DNA from: Carideicomes alvinocaridis
GTDB lineage: Bacteria > Pseudomonadota > Alphaproteobacteria > Rhodobacterales > Rhodobacteraceae
Assembly: GCA_005473895.2 (NCBI GenBank)
Contig: SRJI02000006.1
Location: 1-64,000, forward strand
Reading direction: 5' to 3'
Length of the DNA: 64,000 bases
In this document: positions 46,253 through 55,867 of the stretch, one piece after another
Numbering within the stretch: the first letter of the stretch is position 1
Layout of the letters: each line of letters begins with the position of its first letter
The notes under the pieces: model-generated
The model's input: only the letters and a program-made list of their open reading frames with translations
Told to the model about the DNA's origin: nothing
Database searches by the model: none
Translations under genes and position numbers: made by a program

Positions 46253-47926
46253 TCAGCTATGCTCTTCCCGGACGGTGGCGGCGAGCGCCCGGTTGTAGCT
46301 CTTGAGCGCATCCAGATAGAAAAGCGCGCCCTGCAATTCCGGCTCCGTTCCATCCTGCGGGAAGGTTACCACCGGAATGAAGACGACACCCGACTTCTCG
46401 AAAATGGGAAAGGCATCTTCGAGCGTTGCTTTCGCATCGATATATATGCTGTCAGCAATTAATTTCCGGCAGGAATTCAGATCGACCCTTTCATCCGAAA
46501 GCTCGCGCATCACGCCGCCCACGCGGAACGTCGCCAGCAGGTAGGCCTGGGGCCCGGCCGCCAGGTGCATGCCCCGCCGCTCCAGCTGGGTCAGGAAGAA
46601 CGAGCGGTGGACCAGCCGCGACGCGATCGCGGTGGAGAGCGAGACCGACACCATCACCGCCAGCCCCGTCTGCCAGTCCCCCGTCAACTCGAACACGATG
46701 AGCGTGGTCGAGATCGGCGCCCCCAGCACCGCCGCCGCCACCGCCCCCATTCCTGCCAGCGCATAGAGCGTCTGCGAGCCGGAAACCTCGGGGAAGACGC
46801 CGGTGGCGATCTCTCCGAAGGCCAGCCCGGTCAGCGCGCCCAGCATCAGCGAAGGCGAGAACACGCCGCCCCCCATGCGACCGCCCACGGTGATCGCCGT
46901 GGCGGCCGTCTTGACGATGGCGAAGAGGATGGCCTGCGCGAGCAGCAGCTGGCCCGTCAGCGCGGCCGAGGTCGTCTCGTAGCCCACGCCGATGATATGC
47001 GGGAACTTGAGCGCGATGACCCCGAGCAGCAGTCCCGCCACGGCAGGCTGGCTCCAGCGCGGCAGGCGCAGACGCGACCAGAGGGTCCGGCCGACATCCT
47101 CGGCCAGGAAGATCGAGCGCATCAGCACCACCGCCACGATCCCGCAGACGATGCCCAGGATCAGGAAGGCGGGCAGTTCGACGTAGAATTCCAGCGCGCT
47201 GTCGGTCCCGAGGTTGAATTCCGTCAGGCCGCCGAATTCCAGCCGGTTGATGACGGTGCCGGCGACGGCGGCGATGGTGATCGGCGCCAGGGCGTGCATC
47301 GCGAAATGCCGCAGCACCAGCTCCAGTGCGAAGAGCGCCCCGGCGATGGGCGCGTTGAAACTGGCCGAGACGGCGGCGGCCACGGCACAGCCCATCAGCT
47401 CGCGCGCGGTGATGCCGGTGGCGCCGATCCGGTCCGACACCCAGCTCGAGATCAGCGCCGCCATATGCACCACCGGCCCCTCCCGCCCGGAGGAGCCCCC
47501 GGAACTGAGCGTGATCCAGGAGGCGATGAAGGACGCGATCCCGGCCCGTCCTTCCACCCGCGCATCGCGCAAGGCGGCGCCCTCGATGACGTCGGCGACC
47601 GAGCGCACCCGCCCTTCCCGCGTGAACCGGTCGAGGATCAGCCCCACGATCAGCCCGCCGGCCGCCGGGAGCAGCAGCACCCAGTACCACGGCAGGGTGA
47701 CCGCGTGACTGTGCAGGTGGGCGACGTCGTCGGTGCGGTAGAGGATGGATTGCAGCCAGTCGATGCCCTTTCGGAAGGCCATCGCGGCAAAGCCCGCGCC
47801 GGTGCCGATCAGCAGCGCGAGCAACCAGAACCCGACCCGCGCCGGCGCCCGGTCCACCAGCCGGTGCCAGCCCTGGCCAAGCGCCCTGCGCTGCTCCTCC
47901 GTCAGATGCGAGAGCAGCGTCTTCAT
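46253..47926 (-). CDS. ClC-family anion transporter with C-terminal CBS region (copy 1)
   Basis: 557 aa. ClC membrane fold with SSGREGPVVH (gating Glu) and GGGVFSPSLMLGA, then a C-terminal region of about 120 residues that resembles a degenerate CBS pair. Where E. coli ClcA has the filter motif GSGIP this protein has no such motif (the stretch reads RSVADVIEGAAL), so the chloride-contacting Ser is missing. At the ClcA Glu202-Glu203 site it has Glu-Leu (LFALELVLR), so the inner proton glutamate appears lost. It may be a channel or carry another anion. The last 90 bases are noticeably less GC-rich. Confidence 0.88.
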   Translation of the reverse strand: MKTLLSHLTEEQRRALGQGWHRLVDRAPARVGFWLLALLIGTGAGFAAMAFRKGIDWLQSILYRTDDVAHLHSHAVTLPWYWVLLLPAAGGLIVGLILDRFTREGRVRSVADVIEGAALRDARVEGRAGIASFIASWITLSSGGSSGREGPVVHMAALISSWVSDRIGATGITARELMGCAVAAAVSASFNAPIAGALFALELVLRHFAMHALAPITIAAVAGTVINRLEFGGLTEFNLGTDSALEFYVELPAFLILGIVCGIVAVVLMRSIFLAEDVGRTLWSRLRLPRWSQPAVAGLLLGVIALKFPHIIGVGYETTSAALTGQLLLAQAILFAIVKTAATAITVGGRMGGGVFSPSLMLGALTGLAFGEIATGVFPEVSGSQTLYALAGMGAVAAAVLGAPISTTLIVFELTGDWQTGLAVMVSVSLSTAIASRLVHRSFFLTQLERRGMHLAAGPQAYLLATFRVGGVMRELSDERVDLNSCRKLIADSIYIDAKATLEDAFPIFEKSGVVFIPVVTFPQDGTEPELQGALFYLDALKSYNRALAATVREEHS

Positions 47927-48108
47927 CGCGTTGACCGCCCGGCCGCCGGACGGCGCATGGATGTGAGGCTGGCGGCTCTGCGATGGATCATGGCGCTTGT
48001 GGTCTCCCGGCTCCCTCCGCTCTGGCGCGGACGAAGCCGAGTAGAATCATAGCGATGCGGCTTGTCCACCCGCTTTCCGCCGCGATCGGGCGGCGGGAGG
48101 CGCCGCCC

Positions 48109-49884
48109 TCAGCTTCGATAGTCCCGCAGCACCGAGTCGGCGATCGCCTCGCGGGTCAGGACGCCGACCACGTTTTCCGGCCGGGGCATCGCGCCGGAGG
48201 GCAGCACCAGCAGCGCCGCGTGGCCGCGATCGGCCATGTTGGTCAGCGCTGCCCGCAGAAAGCTCGATTCCTGCACGTAGCCGACCGGGGCGATGATCGG
48301 GCCGTGCCGCCGGGTCGGATCCTCCGGGTGGACCCGGACGATCCCGACCAGCCGCCGGCCCTTGATCACCACCGCATAGACCCGCTCTTCCCCGAGCTCG
48401 GTATCCACCACCCCGCTGGAGCCCAGGTCCGATTTCTCGAAGACCGAGACGGCGGGCGCCATGAGGTCGCGTATTCGTCGGATCGAGAAGGAATGCGACC
48501 GGCTTTCCTGCGGGATATGGTGCCCCCGGCGGCTGAGCTTGGTGGTGTAGATGTCGTCGTCGCTGAGCCGGCGGCGGACCCCCACGGCGCAGACCACGGC
48601 GATGATCGCGGCCACGGTGATGGAATAGTCGCCGGTCATCTCGAACAGCATCATGATCGAGGTCAGCGCCGCCCCGGTGGAGGCGCCCACGATCCCCGCC
48701 ATCCCGATCAGCGCGAAGGTCACCGGGTGAAAGCCCAGATGCGGGAACATCAGGTTCAGCACCCCGCCGAAGGCCCCGCCCAGCGTCGCCCCCAGGAACA
48801 GCGAGGGCGAGAAGACGCCGCCCGACGCCCCGGCCCCCAGCGAGACCGAGGTGGCGAACATCTTGAGGAAGAACAGCATCATCAGGAAGGCCGGCGCGGC
48901 CAGCTGCCCGGTCAGGATCGACTCGATGGTGGCGTAGCCCACGCTCTCGGTGTGGTATTGGCCGGTGGTCTGCAGCAGCACGTACATCAGGATGCCCAGG
49001 CTCAGCATCCCGGCGATGTTCTTGAGGTAAGGGTTGGCCTTCCAGTCGTCGAAGAAATCCTCGGTGCGGTAGAGGACCTTGACGAACATCCAGGCCGCGA
49101 CCCCGGCCACCAGCCCGAAGATCACGTAGAGCGGCAGCATGTCCACCGACAGCGGCACGAAGACGTCGGGCCGCTTGTGCGCCGCCACCAGGAACGCAGG
49201 CGCCATGCCGAACGCCAGCCGGCCGACATAGGTGGCGGTGCCGGTGGCCAGCACCACGGGCAGAAGCGTGCGGGCGCTGAACTCGGGCAGCATCAGCTCC
49301 ACCGCGAAGAGCACCGCGCCCAGCGGCGTGTTGAAGGTGGCGGCGATCCCCGCCCCCGCCCCGGCCGCGACCAGGGTGATGACCTGCCACGAGCGCAGGT
49401 TGAACAGCCGTCCCAGGACCGAGCCGATCCCCGACCCGATCTGGATGATCGGCCCCTCGCGCCCCACCGAGGCGCCCGAGCCGATGGACAGCGCCGAGGC
49501 CAGCGACTTGACCAGCACCACGGCCGGGCGGATGACGCCGCCGCGGTAATAGATCGCGTCCATCACCTCGGGCACGCCGTGGCCCTTGGCCTCCGGGGCA
49601 TATCGGCGCACCAGCCACAGCACGATCACGCCGCCGACCACCGGGGCGAGGATCACCAGCGGCCCGTAGGGCGACGGGGGCGTCGGCAGGTTGGCGTCGT
49701 ATTCGAAGGACAGGATCCCGAGGAAGAAGAAGTTGTGCAGCAACGCGATCAGGTAACGCAGCAGCACGGCCCCGATCCCGGTCACGATGCCGATCGCCAC
49801 CGCGATGAGGGACAGCTGGATGATGCTCGCGTTGCGATTATCGTCGGGGGGCTCGGTGGACTCGGGGGTGCTCGTGTCTGTCAT
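48109..49884 (-). CDS. ClC-family anion transporter with CBS domains (copy 2)
   Basis: 591 aa from ATG 49884; the 58-residue upstream extension is implausible. Membrane domain with GHGVPEVMDA in place of GSGIP, SVGREGPIIQ with the gating Glu, and GGVFSPSLFLGA. The proton-glutamate site reads LFAVELML, again Glu-Leu. Two CBS domains (about residues 455-590: DLMAPAVSVFEK and VVGVLTREAI) could sense nucleotides. 182 bases separate it from copy 1 on the same strand. The two share plan but differ clearly in sequence, so they are old paralogues. Confidence 0.9.
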   Translation of the reverse strand: MTDTSTPESTEPPDDNRNASIIQLSLIAVAIGIVTGIGAVLLRYLIALLHNFFFLGILSFEYDANLPTPPSPYGPLVILAPVVGGVIVLWLVRRYAPEAKGHGVPEVMDAIYYRGGVIRPAVVLVKSLASALSIGSGASVGREGPIIQIGSGIGSVLGRLFNLRSWQVITLVAAGAGAGIAATFNTPLGAVLFAVELMLPEFSARTLLPVVLATGTATYVGRLAFGMAPAFLVAAHKRPDVFVPLSVDMLPLYVIFGLVAGVAAWMFVKVLYRTEDFFDDWKANPYLKNIAGMLSLGILMYVLLQTTGQYHTESVGYATIESILTGQLAAPAFLMMLFFLKMFATSVSLGAGASGGVFSPSLFLGATLGGAFGGVLNLMFPHLGFHPVTFALIGMAGIVGASTGAALTSIMMLFEMTGDYSITVAAIIAVVCAVGVRRRLSDDDIYTTKLSRRGHHIPQESRSHSFSIRRIRDLMAPAVSVFEKSDLGSSGVVDTELGEERVYAVVIKGRRLVGIVRVHPEDPTRRHGPIIAPVGYVQESSFLRAALTNMADRGHAALLVLPSGAMPRPENVVGVLTREAIADSVLRDYRS

Positions 49885-50056
49885 GTTCTGCGTGCAGCAA
49901 TTGTAGAGGCGGAGCGCAAGGACTATAGAGTGCCCGCGGCCGGCCAGTGCCTCGTGAGTGATGAGCCCCTCAGCTACGACGTTGCGCCGGATAATGCAAA
50001 GGGCATCGCGTCGCGGCTCCGGATGCGGGCCGGACCAGCAGAGGACGAGACACGGC

Positions 50057-50617
50057 ATGGCGAATACGAGACAGTGGCGACGCTTCCGGCCGAACCGGAT
50101 GGAACTGCTGTCGATCGGGGGGGCCCTGATCGCGATTCCGCTTTACCTTGCGGTACTTTACGTGCTCGACGGGCGGGCCGAGACCTATTTCGAGAACCTG
50201 CGCGGCGAAGATACCGAACTTTACCTCACGCAGTTGCGCGAGAGCCGCGGCTTTTCGGCCTATGTGGACGAGTATCGCGACATCCTCGGCTACGACTCGG
50301 TCAAGGAGGCCGCGCCGAGCTTCCTCGTCGGGCGCTGGACCATGCGGCCGGAACCGCTTCGCCTGACGCCGGGCACCCCGCCGGGCCATTGCATCGACCC
50401 GATCACCTTCGATTACGGCATCGTGCTGATGGCCCAGGGCGGCGCCGGCGCCTTCGAGGCCGGCTACCGCATCGAGGGCCAGAAGGTCCAGATCGAGTCG
50501 CCCGGCGACCGTAGCTTTGCCGTTGACCTCGTCAGCTACGGCGCGCGGCTGGACCACCTGGAATTCCAGCCGCCGGGCCGGGACGAGCCGGTCTTCGCCT
50601 ACAATTGCACCGGCTGA
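50057..50617 (+). CDS. Unknown protein with one N-terminal membrane segment
   Basis: 186 aa from ATG 50057; not recognised. A basic start (RQWRRFRPNR) and one hydrophobic helix (residues about 16-36, LLSIGGALIAIPLYLAVLYVL) suggest an inner-membrane anchor with the rest in the periplasm. The remaining 150 residues are beta-rich by eye, with two isolated Cys (in GHCIDPI and YNCTG) that could pair. Codon use is typical of the genome. Divergent from ClC copy 2 across 172 bases. Confidence 0.7.
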   Translation: MANTRQWRRFRPNRMELLSIGGALIAIPLYLAVLYVLDGRAETYFENLRGEDTELYLTQLRESRGFSAYVDEYRDILGYDSVKEAAPSFLVGRWTMRPEPLRLTPGTPPGHCIDPITFDYGIVLMAQGGAGAFEAGYRIEGQKVQIESPGDRSFAVDLVSYGARLDHLEFQPPGRDEPVFAYNCTG

Positions 50618-50780
50618 GGCCTGGCGGCCGACGGGCGCCCTCCCGCCCCGTATCCGCCAGCCTGTGCCTGCCCGGCTCGTCGCTGCCCGGCCCGTCCCTT
50701 CCCCACCCTGCAACCGTGGTTTTGTGCTTTCCGGACGGCTTCTGTAGGGTCCACGGACCACGCCATTTGCGAGCCCTGAC

Positions 50781-52157
50781 ATGAGCATCCCCGACGCCCT
50801 CGCGGCCCTTTCCTCCCTGCTTGGCGATCGCCTGGTCCGCGCCGGGTCCGACCTGGACCTGCACGGCCGCTCGGAGACCCATTTCCCCCTCACGCCGCCC
50901 GACGCGGTGGCCTATCCGCGCTCCACCGAGGAGGTGCAGGCCCTGGTGAGGATCTGCGCCGAACAGGGCTGCCCGGTCATAGGCTGGGGCGCCGGCACCT
51001 CGCTGGAGGGCCACGGCCTGGCGGTGCAGGGCGGCGTGGTGGTGGATTTCCGCGACATGAACCGCGTGCTGGAGGTGCGGCACGCGGACATGGATTGCGC
51101 GGTGCAGCCCGGCATCACCCGCGAGGAGCTGAACACCGAGCTGCGCGCCACCGGCCTCTTCTTCCCGGTCGATCCCGGCGCCAATGCCTCGCTCGGCGGC
51201 ATGGCGATGACGCGGGCTTCGGGCACCACCGCGGTGCGCTACGGCACCATGCGCGACAACGTGCTGGGGCTGGAGGTGGTGCTGGCCGACGGCCGGGTGA
51301 TCCGCACCGGCACGCGGGCGCGCAAGTCCGCCGCCGGCTACGACCTGACCGGGCTGATGGTGGGCTCCGAGGGCACGCTGGGGCTGGTGACCGAGCTGAC
51401 GCTGCGCCTGCACGGCCAGCCCGAGGCGGTCTCGGCCGCGGTCTGCGGCTTCGACCGGATCGAACAGGCGGTGGCGGCGGTGATCGACACGATCCAGATG
51501 GGCCTGCCCATGGCCCGGATCGAGTTCCTCGACGCGGCCACGGTGGAGGCGGTCAACGCCTATGCCGGCATGTCGCTCGCCCCCCGACCCTACCTGCTGG
51601 TGGAGTTCCACGGATCCGAGGCCGGCGTGGCGGAGCAGGCCGAGGCCTTCGGCGAGATCATCGCCGATCACGGCGCCATCGGCTATGACTGGGCCACCCG
51701 GCCCGAGGATCGCAAGGCGCTCTGGACCATGCGGCACAACGCCTATTACGCCATGCTGGCCTGGCGGCCAGGCACGCGCGGCGTGGTGACCGACATCTGC
51801 GTGCCGATCTCGCGCCTGGCCGAGGCGGTGGAGGCCACCACCGCCGACATCGCCCGCAGCGGCATCCCAGGGCCCATCCTGGGCCATGTCGGCGACGGCA
51901 ACTTCCACGCGGTGCTGCTGGTCGACCCGGAGAATGCCGAGGAGATGAAGATCGCGCAGGGCCTGTCGCACCGCATGGCCGAACGCGCGCTGGACCTGGG
52001 CGGCACATGCACCGGCGAGCACGGCGTGGGCCTGGGCAAGATGCCCTACATGGCGCGCGAACACGGCGACGGCTGGGACGTGATGGGGCAGATCAAGCAG
52101 GCGCTCGACCCGCAGAACCTGATGAACCCGGGCAAGCTGGTGCCGCCGCGCTCCTGA
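50781..52157 (+). CDS. FAD-linked oxidase (D-lactate/glycolate dehydrogenase type)
   Basis: 458 aa. N-terminal FAD_binding_4 domain with PRSTEEVQALV, GWGAGTSLEGH and GANASLGGM, then the FAD-oxidase C domain with GHVGDGNFH and GTCTGEHGVGLGK, whose His residues bind the metal and substrate carboxylate. The length and pattern fit cytochrome-linked D-lactate dehydrogenase or GlcD. No glcE or glcF follows, which favours a stand-alone D-2-hydroxy acid dehydrogenase. Cytoplasmic or membrane-peripheral. Confidence 0.88.
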   Translation: MSIPDALAALSSLLGDRLVRAGSDLDLHGRSETHFPLTPPDAVAYPRSTEEVQALVRICAEQGCPVIGWGAGTSLEGHGLAVQGGVVVDFRDMNRVLEVRHADMDCAVQPGITREELNTELRATGLFFPVDPGANASLGGMAMTRASGTTAVRYGTMRDNVLGLEVVLADGRVIRTGTRARKSAAGYDLTGLMVGSEGTLGLVTELTLRLHGQPEAVSAAVCGFDRIEQAVAAVIDTIQMGLPMARIEFLDAATVEAVNAYAGMSLAPRPYLLVEFHGSEAGVAEQAEAFGEIIADHGAIGYDWATRPEDRKALWTMRHNAYYAMLAWRPGTRGVVTDICVPISRLAEAVEATTADIARSGIPGPILGHVGDGNFHAVLLVDPENAEEMKIAQGLSHRMAERALDLGGTCTGEHGVGLGKMPYMAREHGDGWDVMGQIKQALDPQNLMNPGKLVPPRS

Positions 52158-52180
52158 GTTGAGCGGGGTGCGAGTGGTTG

Positions 52181-52256
52181 GGTGGCAGGGGGCCCAGACT
52201 TGCCGAAAATGTCAGCGCCCCATGCTCCGTCGGCCCCAGTGGCTCGACCTGCCACC
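52181..52256. other. Long inverted repeat after the FAD-linked oxidase gene
   Basis: GGTGGCAGG (52181-52189) pairs with CCTGCCACC (52248-52256), a perfect 9-bp stem enclosing 58 bases; inside, GGGGCC can pair with GGCCCC. It lies 23 bases after the oxidase stop in the gap between convergent genes. It could be a 3' UTR structure or terminator part. Confidence 0.4.
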
Positions 52257-52291
52257 TATCGACCTGACGTTGAGAGAGTTCAAACGGTTGC

Positions 52292-52308
52292 AGGGGGCGC
52301 TGCCCCCT
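52292..52308. terminator. Hairpin AGGGGGC/GCCCCCT between convergent genes
   Basis: A perfect 7-bp G/C stem with a 3-base loop stands 72 bases before the panE-like stop, followed on the plus strand by a short-repeat copy with an A/T-rich core. It lacks a classic T-run but is well placed to end both transcripts. Confidence 0.5.
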
Positions 52309-52331
52309 CGTCGCTGACGCTCCTCACCCCC

Positions 52332-52355
52332 GGGATATTTATGGTCAGAAGAAGC
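52332..52355. repeat. Short dispersed repeat (GGGATATTTATGGTCAGAAG type), copy 2
   Basis: GGGATATTTATGGTCAGAAG followed by AAGC is identical to the core at 9636-9659. It directly follows the hairpin at 52292-52308 and lies 24 bases before the end of the panE-like gene, again at a gene boundary. Confidence 0.65.
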
Positions 52356-52379
52356 AGGGGATGGTGGCCAGGTTGGCGC

Positions 52380-53369
52380 TCAGGGGCGGAGGGCCTCGGG
52401 GGGCAGGTCGGGGGTGCCCTTGCCGGCGGCCTCGGCGGCGCGGATGAGCGTGGTGATGCGACGCATCAGCGGGGTGTCGATGCCCTGGCTTTCCGCGAGG
52501 CGCAGCACTTCGCCCTGCAGCGCGTCGATCTCGGTCGGGCGGCCGCCGGCGAGGTCCTGCGCCATGGAGGTCCGTGCCTCGGGATCGATGGTCAGCATGG
52601 AGGCGGCGACGCGGGAGAAGAGCGGCGTCGGCAGCGCCAGGATCCACGGCACCAGCGCGGCGGGGACCGGTGTGGTGCTTCGGACACGGATGTCGGCGCC
52701 TTTCAGCACCGACAGCGCCTCGGTCATCTGGCGGGCCATGATCCGGCGCCAGCGGCGATCCATGAGCTGGGCCCGCAGCGGCAGGCCGGAGAGCGCGTTC
52801 ACCGCGTTGTTGAGGTTCAGGAGCAGCTTGCCCCAGCGAATCGCGTCGATCTCGGCGCTTTCGCGCAGCGGCAGGGTGGCCGAGGAGAGCGCGGCGGCAA
52901 GGCCCCCCGCGCCGGGGGCGATCAGGATCTCGCCCGAGCTGGCCCGGTGGAACCGCCCCTGCCCCATCGGCACCACGTTGAAGGGCACCATCCCCGCCCG
53001 CACGTCGCGGCCCGGCAGCGCGGCGCGCAGCACGTCCGGGTTGCCCATGCCGTTCTGCAGGCTGATCACCACGGCATGTGCGGGGGCGTGGCGCGCGATC
53101 TCGGCGGCGATGGCTGGCGTGGCGGGGGATTTGACCGTCACCAGCACCAGCTCCGCCCCGGCGAGAGCGGCGGGGTCTTCGGTGAGGGTCAGCCGCTCGG
53201 CCGGCAGGGTTGCGTCCAGACCGGCATAATCGGTGAGGTGGAGGCCGTGCTCGGCGATCTCGGCGATCACGCGGGGACGGGCCAGCAGCGTCACCTCGTG
53301 GCCCGCGCGGGCGAGAAGGCCGCCGCAGAAGCAGCCCACCGCCCCGGCGCCGGCCACGGCCACCTTCAT
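52380..53369 (-). CDS. panE: Ketopantoate reductase-family protein
   Basis: 329 aa from ATG 53369, overlapping the argF stop (ATGA). NADPH motif GAGAVG at residues 7-12, VKSPAT and the family stretch QNGMGN, with Lys in [16 protein letters not shown] as the catalytic lysine and Asn/Ser pair following. It should reduce 2-dehydropantoate to pantoate in CoA synthesis, though the family also contains other 2-oxoacid reductases. The link with arginine genes is unexplained. Confidence 0.82.
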   Translation of the reverse strand: MKVAVAGAGAVGCFCGGLLARAGHEVTLLARPRVIAEIAEHGLHLTDYAGLDATLPAERLTLTEDPAALAGAELVLVTVKSPATPAIAAEIARHAPAHAVVISLQNGMGNPDVLRAALPGRDVRAGMVPFNVVPMGQGRFHRASSGEILIAPGAGGLAAALSSATLPLRESAEIDAIRWGKLLLNLNNAVNALSGLPLRAQLMDRRWRRIMARQMTEALSVLKGADIRVRSTTPVPAALVPWILALPTPLFSRVAASMLTIDPEARTSMAQDLAGGRPTEIDALQGEVLRLAESQGIDTPLMRRITTLIRAAEAAGKGTPDLPPEALRP

Positions 53370-54292
53370 TTTTCCAGGCACCAGCGCATGACGGCCTTCT
53401 GCGCGTGCAGCCGGTTCTCCGCCTCGTCGAAGATCACCGAATGCGGCCCGTCCATGACCTCGGAGGTCGCCTCGTCATCGCGGTGCGCGGGCAGGCAATG
53501 CATGAAGAGCGCGTCGGGCCTGGCGTGGGACATGAGCGCCGCGTTCACCTGGTAGCCGCGCAGCTGGTTGTGCCGCCGCTCCTTGGCCGATTGCGGATCA
53601 TGCATCGACACCCAGGTATCGGTGACCACCAGGTCCGCGCCCTCCACCGCCTTGCGGGGATCGCGCTCGATCTCGACCTTGACGCCCTTCGCCCGCGCCT
53701 CCTCGACGAAGACCATCTCGGGGTCGAGCGGCGGCGGGCCGGTGAAGGTCAGGTCAAAGCCGAACTGCCCCGCCGCCTGGGCGAAGCTGGCAAAGACGTT
53801 ATTGCCGTCGCCGGACCAGACGACCTTTTTCCCCTTGATGGGGCCGCGATGCTCTTCGAAGGTCAGGATGTCAGCCATGATCTGGCAGGGATGGGTGCGG
53901 TTCGTCAGCCCGTTGATCACCGGGACGGAGGCATATTCCGCCATCTCGTGCAGCGTCGCCTCCTCGAAGGTGCGGATCATGATGAGGTCGACGTAGCGCG
54001 ACAGCACGCGGGCGGTGTCGGCGATCGTCTCCCCATGGCCGAGCTGCATCTCGGAGCCCGAGAGCACCATGGTCTGGCCGCCCATCTGCCGCACGCCCAC
54101 GTCGAAGGAGACGCGGGTCCGGGTCGAGGGTTTCTCGAAGATCAGCGCGACCATGTGGTTCGCCAGCGGCTGGTCCGCGTCGGGGGTGCCCTTGGGCAGG
54201 CCGGCGCGCGCCTCCTTCATCGACCGGGCATTGTCGATCATGGACCGCAGGGCGGCGGCGTCCGTGGTGTTGATGTCGAGGAAATGGTTCAT
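53366..54292 (-). CDS. argF: Ornithine carbamoyltransferase
   Basis: 308 aa from ATG 54292; a longer frame runs into argD. It makes citrulline from ornithine and carbamoyl phosphate. Carbamoyl phosphate sites [12 protein letters not shown] and HPCQ, and the ornithine/catalytic motif FMHCLPAHR, are complete. Trimeric cytoplasmic enzyme. It lies 92 bases after argD on the same strand, the argD-argF order common in alphaproteobacteria. Confidence 0.96.
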   Translation of the reverse strand: MNHFLDINTTDAAALRSMIDNARSMKEARAGLPKGTPDADQPLANHMVALIFEKPSTRTRVSFDVGVRQMGGQTMVLSGSEMQLGHGETIADTARVLSRYVDLIMIRTFEEATLHEMAEYASVPVINGLTNRTHPCQIMADILTFEEHRGPIKGKKVVWSGDGNNVFASFAQAAGQFGFDLTFTGPPPLDPEMVFVEEARAKGVKVEIERDPRKAVEGADLVVTDTWVSMHDPQSAKERRHNQLRGYQVNAALMSHARPDALFMHCLPAHRDDEATSEVMDGPHSVIFDEAENRLHAQKAVMRWCLEK

Positions 54293-54384
54293 GTCATGTC
54301 GCTTCGTGTTGGCGGCGATCCGGGGCTCTGCACCCCGGCCGCCGCGGTATCTCCAAGCCGGGGGCAGGCCCGGCCGCGCCCCGG

Positions 54385-55566
54385 TCAGGCGGCGCTTTTC
54401 TCGAGCTCGGTGGCGGCGGCGTCGAGGCGGGTGACGGCCTCGGCGATCTCGTCGTCGGTGATGGTGAGCGGCGGCAGCAGGCGCACCACGTTGTCGCCCG
54501 CGGGCACGGTGATCACCTCGTTGGCGTAGCCCGCCTTCACCAGGTCCAGGTTGGTCGCGCGGCATTTGAGCCCCAGCATGAGCCCCTGGCCCCGCACCGA
54601 CTCGAAGACCTGCGGGTGGCCGGCGACCAGCCCCTCGAGCTTCTGCCGCAGGAGGCCGGCCTTGCGCTGCACCTCGGCCAGGAAACCGGCATCGGCCACG
54701 TGGTCCATCACCGCCGCGCCCACGGCACAGCCCAGCGGGTTGCCGCCATAGGTGGAGCCGTGGGTGCCGGCGGTCATGCCGTCGGCCGCCTTCTCGGTTG
54801 CCAGCACCGCGCCCAGGGGGAAGCCGCCGCCGATGCCCTTGGCGACCATCATGATGTCGGGCGTGATCCCGGCCCATTCATGGGCGAACAGCCGCCCGGT
54901 CCGGCCCATGCCGCATTGCACCTCGTCGAGGATCAGCAGCGTGCCGGTCTCGTCGCAGATTTCGCGCAGGCCCTTCAGCGCCGCGTCGGGCAGCGGGCGG
55001 ATGCCACCCTCGCCCTGCACCGGCTCCACGAGGATGGCGGCGGTCTTGTCGTTGACCGCCTCGCGCACCTCGTCGAGGTCGAACCACTTGAGATGCCGGA
55101 ACCCACCGAGGACCGGCCCGAAGCCCTTGGTCATCTTCTCGGACCCGGCGGCGGCGATGCCCGCGGAGGACCGGCCGTGGAACGAGCCCTCGAAGGCGAT
55201 GATCTCCACCCTCTCGGGCTGGCCCGCGTCGTAGAAATGCTTGCGCGCCATCTTGACCGCGAGTTCGCAGGTCTCGGTGCCGGAATTGGTGAAGAACACC
55301 GTGTCGGCAAAGGTGGCCGCCACCAGCTTGTCCGCCAGCTTCTGCTGCTCGGGGATCGTGTAGAGGTTGGAGACGTGCCAGAGCTTCTGCGCCTGCTCCG
55401 AGAGCGCGTTGACCAGGTCGGGATGCGCGTGGCCCAGCACGTTCACCGCGATGCCGGATCCCATGTCGAGAAAGCGTCGCCCGTCAGCCTCGACCAGCCA
55501 GGAGCCTTCGCCCTTCACGAAGGACAGCGGCGCGCGGGAATAGGTCGGCAGAACGGACGGGATCAT
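54385..55566 (-). CDS. argD: Acetylornithine aminotransferase
   Basis: 393 aa, class III PLP enzyme. The cofactor region has [38 protein letters not shown] and the lysine motif [13 protein letters not shown]. It transfers the amino group from glutamate to N-acetylglutamate semialdehyde in arginine synthesis and may also act on succinyldiaminopimelate. First of argD-argF-panE. The start has GGAAGATCCG just before it. Confidence 0.94.
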   Translation of the reverse strand: MIPSVLPTYSRAPLSFVKGEGSWLVEADGRRFLDMGSGIAVNVLGHAHPDLVNALSEQAQKLWHVSNLYTIPEQQKLADKLVAATFADTVFFTNSGTETCELAVKMARKHFYDAGQPERVEIIAFEGSFHGRSSAGIAAAGSEKMTKGFGPVLGGFRHLKWFDLDEVREAVNDKTAAILVEPVQGEGGIRPLPDAALKGLREICDETGTLLILDEVQCGMGRTGRLFAHEWAGITPDIMMVAKGIGGGFPLGAVLATEKAADGMTAGTHGSTYGGNPLGCAVGAAVMDHVADAGFLAEVQRKAGLLRQKLEGLVAGHPQVFESVRGQGLMLGLKCRATNLDLVKAGYANEVITVPAGDNVVRLLPPLTITDDEIAEAVTRLDAAATELEKSAA

Positions 55567-55867
55567 CGGATCTTCCTCTGGATGAAAGCCTTTGAGTGCC
55601 GCAAGGGCAAGGCCAAGTCAACGATTTCGGGTGGTCGGGTTATGACGGAAATGCAGGCGGGCGCGCGGCGCGTGGGTCAGGTGCGGCGGGCTCGGCGTCG
55701 GGTCGACAGGGTATGTTGCATTGCGGTCATTCCGGGATCCTATCGCGCGGCGCAGGGGATGGGAAGCGAAAAGCGGCCCGGTCCGCGCGCGGGGCCTGCC
55801 GGGGCGCTTTGAAGCGCCCTGCCCCGCCCCTATATCCGCAGCACGTTCCAGCATCGGAGAGGCAGAG

